From an uncultured Dialister sp. (lineage in GTDB: Bacteria > Bacillota > Negativicutes > Veillonellales > Dialisteraceae), in assembly GCA_900759415.1 (NCBI GenBank), contig CAAEVC010000024.1, positions 1 to 5,054 on the forward strand: a stretch of DNA of 5,054 nt, read 5' to 3'. Each line of letters starts with the position of its first letter. Positions within the stretch are counted from its first letter, which is position 1. The notes beneath the pieces were generated by a model. That model did not search any database and was not told the origin of the DNA. It saw only the letters and a list, made by a program, of their open reading frames with translations. Shown here piece after piece: positions 1 through 5,054 of the stretch. A program made the position numbers and the translations under genes.

Positions 1-1299
1 GAAAAACTGTTAGTTTCCAGTTTTGGCTGTTCCCCGGAAACTGCAGATCTTGAATTTTCTATGACAAGAGAAATGGCAAAAAAGAATGGAATGGATAAAG
101 GCGATAACCTGGCATTTCATCTGATCCAATCATTTAAACCTGGAGAAGTTGATGCCGAAAATGCCCATCGCTTAGGTCAACAATTTGCTGACGAAGTGCT
201 GAAAGGAAAATATGAGTACGTGATCAGCACACACGTTGACAAAAATCATATTCACAATCATATCATCTTCAACGCTGCAAGCTTTGTTGATCATCACAAG
301 TATGTTTCCAATAAGCGGAGCTACCATAAACTCTGCAGAATCAGTAATCGTATCTGCCATGAAAATGGACTTGCCACCAGCATGCCAACCGGAGAAAAAG
401 GTAAAAGCTATAAAGAGAACATGGAATATCATCGTGGCACCAGTTGGAAAGCCAAGCTACGTGTCGCAGTTGATAAATCAATCTGGACTTCCATCAACTA
501 TGAGGAATTTCTGCAAAAGATGCAGTTAGCCGGATATGAAGTCCGGCAGGGAAAGCACCTGTCCTTCCGTGCACCGGAGCAGAAGAACTTCACTTATATG
601 AAATCTCTCGGAAGCTATTATTCCGAAGAAAATGTTCGCATCCGTCTGGCTAAAAATCGTAGCAAAGTAAAAACTCCAAGACATCTGTCCAGAGAAGCTC
701 GCTTGTATATCAATATCTCCACTTATGTCACAACTGGAAATCGAGAGGGATTTGAACGATGGGCAAAGCTCAATAATCTAAAAGAGGCAGCCCATACCTT
801 CAACTATCTTTCCGAAAATAACTTGCTGAATTATGACGATTTCAGGCAGCATGTATCTGACATTGAAGCTTCTGTGAAAGTTGCCGACCAAAGAATAGCA
901 CAAATCAACAGTGAGCTGAGCACGCAGAAAGTCATTCAGAAACACTGCGATTCTTACCGGCTTTGTCGTAAAGTAATTGAAGATTGTAAATCTGCTAAAA
1001 ATCCAAAAGCATACCGCACCAAACATCAGGCAGAATACCAGCTCCACGATTCACTAAAAAAAGAGCTTCAGGATCTCGGTGTCACCAAAATCCCAAGCTC
1101 TAATAAAATCCAGAAGCGGATTGAAAATCTTGAATCTGAACAGGATGCTACTGTCCGGGAAAAACAGGAATTGCAGAAAAAGCAGAAAACCCTAGAGATC
1201 ATTCAGCAAAATTTCACTGCACTGCTCGATGCTCCAGAGATCAGTTCAGACTTACTTCCGGCAAAAAAGGAACCTGTTTCTGTCACAAGAGAAAAATAA
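1..1299 (+). CDS. MOBP-type conjugative relaxase, 5' end outside window
   Basis: This is a relaxase/mobilization nuclease (Pfam Relaxase family) that would nick one strand at oriT and pilot it into the recipient. The frame is open from base 1 through the ATG at 61, and the 20 residues before that Met read as normal relaxase sequence (EKLLVSSFGCSPETADLEFS), so the ATG at 61 is internal. The visible part is 432 residues; from memory of the family only about 25-30 N-terminal residues are missing, probably including the catalytic tyrosine. The metal-binding HUH motif is visible as HVDKNHIHNHIIFN at fragment residues 78-91, with H83, H85 and H87 as likely ligands. A second conserved block (LSFRAPEQKNFTYMKSLG) lies near residues 182-199. 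The C-terminal 150 or so residues are rich in K, E and Q and look coiled-coil, as in relaxases of Tn1549/CTn-type elements. It ends 15 nt before the convergent small gene. Family is certain; element type is inferred. Confidence 0.93.
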   Translation, partial: EKLLVSSFGCSPETADLEFSMTREMAKKNGMDKGDNLAFHLIQSFKPGEVDAENAHRLGQQFADEVLKGKYEYVISTHVDKNHIHNHIIFNAASFVDHHKYVSNKRSYHKLCRISNRICHENGLATSMPTGEKGKSYKENMEYHRGTSWKAKLRVAVDKSIWTSINYEEFLQKMQLAGYEVRQGKHLSFRAPEQKNFTYMKSLGSYYSEENVRIRLAKNRSKVKTPRHLSREARLYINISTYVTTGNREGFERWAKLNNLKEAAHTFNYLSENNLLNYDDFRQHVSDIEASVKVADQRIAQINSELSTQKVIQKHCDSYRLCRKVIEDCKSAKNPKAYRTKHQAEYQLHDSLKKELQDLGVTKIPSSNKIQKRIENLESEQDATVREKQELQKKQKTLEIIQQNFTALLDAPEISSDLLPAKKEPVSVTREK

Positions 1300-1314
1300 G
1301 ATTGCACTGGCAAC

Positions 1315-1551
1315 TCACTCATTTTCTTCCCAATCTTCCCAAGGTTTCAAATCCTTTTCCTCCCAGGTGACACCATACGGTGCACCTCCGGAGGTATAAC
1401 CAGCAATACAGAAAAATCGGTCATCTTGCAAGATCTCTTCTTTGGTCAGATTATCTCTTGCTTCTTTTTTCCGTTTTGCTCGCCTCTGTTTCCTCTTTTG
1501 TTTCGCAACAGCTGCTTTTTCTTCCGGCGTTTTCCTATGTCCTTTTGCCAT
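1315..1551 (-). CDS. small basic hypothetical protein, 78 aa
   Basis: I cannot assign a function. The N-terminal 32 residues are extremely basic (15 Lys/Arg, including KQKRKQRRAKRKK), which suggests nucleic-acid binding or a helical tail. The second half holds an aromatic/glycine block, FFCIAGYTSGGAPYGVTWEE (residues 47-66), and the protein ends acidic (PWEDWEENE). I have an unverified impression that similar short proteins ending in a GAPYGVTWEE-like block are common hypotheticals in Lachnospiraceae mobile elements. It has no signal peptide or membrane segment. It runs convergent to the relaxase, 15 nt apart, so the two transcripts probably overlap. The ATG at 1551 has no good Shine-Dalgarno sequence (CTAGAAACACTT precedes it). 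The frame stays open upstream to the TAG that ends the repressor gene but contains no ATG, GTG, TTG or CTG. Either 1551 is a weakly initiated true start or the gene lost its 5' end. Coding status is likely because of the ordered, protein-like composition. Confidence 0.7.
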   Translation of the reverse strand: MAKGHRKTPEEKAAVAKQKRKQRRAKRKKEARDNLTKEEILQDDRFFCIAGYTSGGAPYGVTWEEKDLKPWEDWEENE

Positions 1552-1674
1552 AAGTGTTTCTAGTGTAATTCCACTCTGAATGTCTTTTAGTATACGAGTT
1601 TCATACCCTGTTTCACGTTTCTCAACAATTCTATAGTATGATGAACATAAAAGATTCGGTGAATCAACATTGTA
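1552..1674 (-). other. start-less open frame upstream of the 78-aa gene
   Basis: This intergenic stretch lies between the end of the repressor gene and the start of the small gene. On the minus strand it is open for 41 codons in the same frame as both neighbours. Its second half reads like protein (YYRIVEKRETGYETRILKDI and onward into the 78-aa gene), but there is no usual start codon. It may be the remnant of an N-terminal extension, or simply non-coding leader that happens to lack stops; one plus-strand frame is also open here, so openness alone is weak evidence. I found no convincing -35/-10 promoter for the small gene. Confidence 0.25.
1649..1665 (-). terminator. weak hairpin with short U-run after the repressor gene
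   Basis: Read on the minus strand, GATTC-ACC-GAATC (1665 down to 1653) is followed by TTTT (1652-1649), starting 9 nt after the repressor stop codon. The position suits the end of the ABC-DtxR operon. The stem is only 5 bp, AT-rich and has a 3-nt loop, so it would be a poor intrinsic terminator; readthrough into the small downstream gene is plausible. Confidence 0.25.
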
Positions 1675-2043
1675 CTAATACTTTTTTTCAACCGAAGTTT
1701 TCAATTTTTCAAAAGCTTCTTCACTGATTACATGTTCTATCCGACAGGCATCTCTTTCTGCAGTTTCCCGATCAACCCCGACAGCTACAAGCTGCTCCGT
1801 AAAGAACTGATGGCGTTCATAAATTTTCTCGGCAACCTCCCGCCCGGCATTAGTCAGATTGAGGTATCCATCTTCATCGACAGTCAGGAAACCGCCATTC
1901 TTTAACACACCTACTGCATGGCTGATGCTCGGTTTACTGAATCCCATGTGCCGGGCAAGATCAATGGATCGGACCATACCCTGCTTCTTTTGAAGAATCA
2001 GCACAGCCTCCAGATAATCCTCCCCGGACGCATGAATCTTCAT
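1675..2043 (-). CDS. DtxR/MntR-family metal-dependent transcriptional repressor
   Basis: A 122-residue regulator expected to bind DNA when loaded with Fe(II) or Mn(II) and repress metal-uptake genes. Residues 1-70 form the winged helix-turn-helix (SIDLARHMGFSKPSISHAVGVL, about 26-47, then the wing VDEDGYLNLT). Residues 71-122 form the dimerization and metal-binding domain. There is no C-terminal SH3-like domain, so it is a two-domain, MntR-sized member. By alignment from memory, candidate ligands are D9 and E12 (MntR D8, E11), H78 (MntR H77, DtxR H79), C100 (DtxR C102, MntR E99), and E103/H104 (DtxR E105/H106) in the motif DACRIEHVIS. It is the last gene of the operon, 11 nt after transporter half B, preceded by AAAGGAGG with a 5-nt spacer to ATG. 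Autoregulation of the whole operon is likely, but the operator would lie upstream of half A, outside the window. Family is sure; metal is not. Confidence 0.93.
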   Translation of the reverse strand: MKIHASGEDYLEAVLILQKKQGMVRSIDLARHMGFSKPSISHAVGVLKNGGFLTVDEDGYLNLTNAGREVAEKIYERHQFFTEQLVAVGVDRETAERDACRIEHVISEEAFEKLKTSVEKKY

Positions 2044-2048
2044 CGGTT

Positions 2049-2056
2049 CCTCCTTT
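2049..2056 (-). promoter_or_regulatory. ribosome binding site of the DtxR-family gene
   Basis: On the minus strand AAAGGAGG lies 5 nt before the ATG at 2043 and overlaps the TAA stop codon (2057-2055) of ABC half-transporter B. It fixes the repressor start and suggests translational coupling to the transporter gene. Confidence 0.85.
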
Positions 2057-3803
2057 ATGCAAGGCTCCAGCCGGAAGCCTTTTTACGGATATTTACAAAA
2101 TCCTGATAAATCCCGGCTTTTGCCATAAGCTCGTCATGGGTTCCCTGTTCGCTGATCCGTCCATCAGAGATCACCAAAATCTGATCTGCCTGACGGATGG
2201 TATTCAGGCGATGTGCAATCACAAGTAATGTTTTACCCTTTACCAGCTCATTGATTGCCTCCTGGATATAGCTTTCATTATCGGTATCAACACTTGCAGT
2301 CGCTTCATCCAGAATGACAATCGGTGCGTCCTTCAAAATGCATCGGGCGATAGAGATTCTTTGCTTTTCGCCGCCGGACAGAGTAGCGCCGCCTTCACCG
2401 ATGACTGTCTGGAATCCATCTGGCAGCGCCATGATAAAATCATAGCAGCGGGCTTTTTTTGCAGCCTCATAGACTTCTTCCTCGGTAGCGTCCGGTTTAC
2501 CCATGCTGATATTGTTGTAAATGGTATCCTGGAACAAGTACACCCTCTGGAAAACCATGCTGATCTGTTCCATCAGTTCGGCGAGAGGTACATCCCGAAT
2601 ATCTGTACCACGGATTGTCACTTTGCCGGATTTCACATCCCACAGCCGCGCCAGAAGGTTCGCAATCGTGGATTTGCCACCGCCAGACGGTCCCACAAGT
2701 GCGGTCATGGTATTCTTCTGCATAGAGAAGCTGATGTTGTGCAGGACTTCCTTGTCCTGATAGGCGAAGCCCACATCGCTAAATTGTACTTCTGGCTGAT
2801 CCGGCTGTGCCTGTGACAGAATATGTTGATTTCCGTTATCGGGAAGTTCGGGCTCGTCCAAAACAGCTTCAATGCGGTCTAATGCGGCATTCATCACGGT
2901 CAGTCGGGTTGCTTCTCCATAAAGAGCTTTCAGAGGTCCAAAGAGATCAAAGACAAACAGCAGCACGCCCAAAAGATAAGCCAGGGAGAGTACGCCTTCC
3001 TGATGTAAAAAAACGGATAAACCGAAGATAGCGGCAATACCCACGCCATAGAGAATGTTTAAGCCAGTGGTCCACGGTGTCATTTTCTGCTCAAACTTCG
3101 TATTGACATCCCTTGATTTTTTGAAGTTTTCCGTTAATTCGTCAGATTTTTCTCCGAGCAGATTGTAACTTTTGATAACCCCAATTCCTTCAGCAAAAGA
3201 CAAGACCGCATCCGTCAAATTCTCGCTTTGGTTTTGACGCCCGACAGCCTCCTTGAAGGAAACCTTATTCATATATTTTGCAACCAGTGATGCCAGCAAG
3301 GTAATGATTACCGCAATCAGCCCAAGTCTCCAATCCAGTACGAACATAAAAACAGCTAAAACCAAAGTAGACAGCATATAGCTCATCATGTTGCCAATGG
3401 TACTCATAGAAACTTCCTCAATGAATACCATATCCGTACTGAGAACAGAGCTGATTTTGCCAATATTCCCCGATGTAAAGTAACCCATCGGCATTTTTCT
3501 TAAATGATTTCCCAACTCCATCCGTTTATCAGCAAAGATCATAAATCCAGCGGCACTTTGCAGACGGTCGCTCAAATAGTGAACCACTGTCTGAACCACT
3601 ACAACAGCTAATAATCCAAGTCCGACAAACAGACAGGTCTTTCCAGTCAGCGTATTATCAGCAAACCCGGCCAAGACAATAAACGCCATGAAGATCGGCA
3701 TTTTGGAGAGAATGGACTCGACAAATGCACATAGAAATGCAGCCTGAATACGGCTTTTATACCTCCCGGAGAGGTTCAGGATTCTTGAAATCAATGCAAA
3801 CAT
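2055..3803 (-). CDS. ABC half-transporter B (membrane + ATPase domains), complete
   Basis: A 582-residue type IV (exporter-fold) ABC half-transporter, the usual length for one fused membrane-ATPase chain. About six membrane helices are visible, near residues 20-45, 56-77, 133-157, 160-177, 245-266 and 270-290. The nucleotide-binding domain follows: A-loop FAYQ near 346-349, Walker A GPSGGGKST 371-379, Q-loop Q419 (MVFQRVYLF), signature LSGGEKQRIS 475-484, Walker B IVILDE 495-500 with catalytic E500, D-loop ASVD 503-506, and switch His531 (VIAHRL). All catalytic residues are intact. Its ATG immediately follows the TAA of half A, with a strong SD inside the end of that gene, so the two chains are very probably made together as a heterodimer. 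Linkage to a DtxR-type regulator suggests metal, siderophore or metallophore transport, as in the IrtAB and YbtPQ importers that share this fold; a drug or peptide exporter remains possible. Substrate cannot be read from the sequence. Confidence 0.95.
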   Translation of the reverse strand: MFALISRILNLSGRYKSRIQAAFLCAFVESILSKMPIFMAFIVLAGFADNTLTGKTCLFVGLGLLAVVVVQTVVHYLSDRLQSAAGFMIFADKRMELGNHLRKMPMGYFTSGNIGKISSVLSTDMVFIEEVSMSTIGNMMSYMLSTLVLAVFMFVLDWRLGLIAVIITLLASLVAKYMNKVSFKEAVGRQNQSENLTDAVLSFAEGIGVIKSYNLLGEKSDELTENFKKSRDVNTKFEQKMTPWTTGLNILYGVGIAAIFGLSVFLHQEGVLSLAYLLGVLLFVFDLFGPLKALYGEATRLTVMNAALDRIEAVLDEPELPDNGNQHILSQAQPDQPEVQFSDVGFAYQDKEVLHNISFSMQKNTMTALVGPSGGGKSTIANLLARLWDVKSGKVTIRGTDIRDVPLAELMEQISMVFQRVYLFQDTIYNNISMGKPDATEEEVYEAAKKARCYDFIMALPDGFQTVIGEGGATLSGGEKQRISIARCILKDAPIVILDEATASVDTDNESYIQEAINELVKGKTLLVIAHRLNTIRQADQILVISDGRISEQGTHDELMAKAGIYQDFVNIRKKASGWSLA

Positions 3804-5054
3804 TTATCTTCCCTCCTTTGCAGTAGATACTTTCCACTCGGCGCTGTCCTGAGCCGCTTTCCACAACTTTTGGTATTCTGGGCAAGCTTGAATCAGCTCC
3901 TGATGTTTTCCGGTTGCCACCATCTTTCCGTGATCCATAACGCATATTTGATCTGCGTTCATTATAGCGGGAAGTTTGTGAGCGATAACTACCAAGGTTT
4001 TTCCCTCCACCAGCTCCGCAATAGCAGCCTCCATTTTTTCCTCATTTTCTGGATCAGCATAGGCCGTGGCCTCGTCAAGCACTACAATCGGGGCATCCTT
4101 CAATATTGCCCGCGCCAGGGAAATTCGCTGGCGCTGCCCCCCGGAAAGCATTTTCCCCGCATCGCCCGCCATGGAGTGAATACCTTGCGGCAGCTTTTCC
4201 AGAAACTCCATACACCGGGCTTTCTTCGCCGCCTGCATTACTTCCTCATCGGTAGCATCCAAACGTCCAAGACGGATATTTTCCAGCAGGGAGGTGTTAA
4301 ACAGGTACTGATCCTGAGCCACATAGGAAATGCGGCTGTTCAATGCCTCCAGGCTCATATCACAAAGTTTCTGCCCGCCAATGGAAATGCTCCCTTTCTG
4401 CGGGTCATAGTAGTGGATCAACAGTTTTGCAAGGGTGCTCTTGCCAGAACCGGATTCACCAACTAGGGCAGTTTTTTGTCCTGCTTGTGCCACAAAGGTA
4501 ATATCGTGGAGGACTTCGTTTTCCGCTATTATCGGTTTCCCATCTGGGCCAGGCTGTGTCGTCTGATACGCAAAGGAAACATGATCGTAAGAAATGTTAA
4601 AATCCTGTCCGTGGAAATCATCCTCAGCAGCTTGCAGCGGTGCCGTATTTAACATCTGTTCAAGTGCCGTGATCTTATAATTCAGATTCGGAATCGTCTC
4701 CATAAAGCCCAGTGCTTTCAGGAGAGGAATCCCAATGCTGAGGGAAAGGCAGAGGACTAAAATCAAATCAGGTAAAGTGCTTATGCCACAGAGAACAAAC
4801 CATGCCCCAAGAGGCAAAGTCAGAATAACAGTGCAGGGCAGTAGACTTCCGTATATCGCCATCCAGGGCCAGGCGGCCTTATACCATGCCAAGGTATAAT
4901 CCCGATAGTCCGTTACATCCTTGCGGAAGTTCTCGTAAGATTCGCTCTCCCGGTTGAAAACCTTGACAACCTCCATACCATTGATGTACTCAATGATCGT
5001 GTTGTTCATTTTCTGTGCAGACTGATAGTAGGGACCCATGCGCTTCATTCCAAC
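3804..5054 (-). CDS. ABC half-transporter A, 5' end outside window
   Basis: The frame is open to the window edge, and the residues at the edge (VGMKRMGPYYQSAQKM) lie in the middle of an ABC membrane domain, so the Met at 5048 is internal. Visible are 416 residues; about 160-170, holding roughly four membrane helices, are missing. The conserved coupling region NTIIEYINGMEVVKVFNR (about 18-35) is followed by the last two helices (about 67-91 and 96-117). The ATPase domain has A-loop FAYQ (161-164), Walker A GESGSGKST (199-207), Q-loop Q247, signature LSGGQRQRIS (303-312), Walker B IVVLDE (323-328) and switch His359. The D-loop reads AYAD instead of the usual SALD/SVD type, and about 15 extra residues (TQPGPDGKPIIAEN region, 165-179) sit just after the A-loop compared with half B. 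It is the upstream partner of half B; the tail GKMV...WKVSTAKEGR ends at TAA, which touches the next ATG. The substrate is unknown; metal-related transport is inferred from the DtxR-type gene. Confidence 0.94.
   Translation of the reverse strand, partial: VGMKRMGPYYQSAQKMNNTIIEYINGMEVVKVFNRESESYENFRKDVTDYRDYTLAWYKAAWPWMAIYGSLLPCTVILTLPLGAWFVLCGISTLPDLILVLCLSLSIGIPLLKALGFMETIPNLNYKITALEQMLNTAPLQAAEDDFHGQDFNISYDHVSFAYQTTQPGPDGKPIIAENEVLHDITFVAQAGQKTALVGESGSGKSTLAKLLIHYYDPQKGSISIGGQKLCDMSLEALNSRISYVAQDQYLFNTSLLENIRLGRLDATDEEVMQAAKKARCMEFLEKLPQGIHSMAGDAGKMLSGGQRQRISLARAILKDAPIVVLDEATAYADPENEEKMEAAIAELVEGKTLVVIAHKLPAIMNADQICVMDHGKMVATGKHQELIQACPEYQKLWKAAQDSAEWKVSTAKEGR
3811..3818 (-). promoter_or_regulatory. 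ribosome binding site of ABC half-transporter B
   Basis: On the minus strand AAGGAGGG lies 7 nt before the ATG at 3803 and is embedded in the last codons of half-transporter A (Lys-Glu-Gly). The stop of A (3806-3804) and start of B (3803-3801) are adjacent with no gap, the usual arrangement for translationally coupled subunits made in equal amounts. Confidence 0.85.

Noticed and set aside
61..63. ATG at 61 as the relaxase start
   Set aside because: The 20 upstream codons are in frame and read as relaxase sequence, and no Shine-Dalgarno precedes the ATG.
778..1047. Minus-strand open frame opposite the relaxase C-terminal region
   Set aside because: It mirrors the Lys/Glu-rich coiled-coil coding region, giving a Phe-rich, membrane-like artefact with no supporting signals.
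1384..1395. GGAGGT followed by ATG on the minus strand inside the 78-aa gene as an internal start
   Set aside because: The ATG is out of frame and reaches a stop after about nine codons.
1612..1642. Possible plus-strand promoter (TTCACG ... TATGAT)
   Set aside because: The spacing is about 19 bp, the -35 match is poor, and no plus-strand gene follows it.
2361..2816. Plus-strand open frame of 151 codons opposite half-transporter B, with smaller overlapping ones
   Set aside because: It lies antisense to the highly conserved ATPase domain, has no ribosome binding site or domain pattern, and is explained as a shadow of the real gene.
3870..4466. Plus-strand open frame of 198 codons opposite half-transporter A
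   Set aside because: It is antisense to Walker A through the end of a clear ABC ATPase domain; the composition is irregular (Leu/His/Gln rich) and there is no sensible start context.

Overview
The window looks like accessory DNA of a low-to-moderate-GC Gram-positive gut Firmicute (Clostridia, probably Lachnospiraceae-like). It contains a conjugation relaxase, a small basic hypothetical protein of a type I associate with such elements, and a metal-regulated ABC transporter operon with strong AGGAGG-type ribosome binding sites. The assignment is inferred from protein character and gene order; no database search was possible. The context fits an integrative conjugative element of the Tn1549/CTn type.

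Layout, left to right: (1) 1-1299, plus strand, a MOBP-type relaxase open from the first base, so its start lies outside the window. (2) 1315-1551, minus strand, a 78-residue protein with a very basic N-terminal half and an acidic tail, convergent with the relaxase. (3) 1552-1674, a 123-bp gap holding a weak hairpin and an open frame with no start codon. (4) 1675-5054, minus strand, a tightly packed operon transcribed right to left: ABC half-transporter A (5' end cut off by the window), ABC half-transporter B (complete), then a two-domain DtxR/MntR-family metal-dependent repressor. The A stop codon directly abuts the B start codon, and the repressor starts 11 nt after B stops.

How they work together (inference): A and B each carry one membrane domain and one complete ATPase domain, so they should form a heterodimeric type IV ABC transporter. 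The co-transcribed DtxR-like protein would sense Fe(II) or Mn(II) and control the operon, which points to metal or metallophore handling (compare IrtAB and YbtPQ) rather than a drug pump. The relaxase would nick the element at oriT for transfer, making the ABC-DtxR operon cargo beside the mobilisation module. I see no RNA gene, CRISPR array, insertion sequence, att site or oriT. The genes are of recognisable families; the less explained parts are the 78-residue protein with its upstream open frame, and the mixed metal-ligand set of the repressor.
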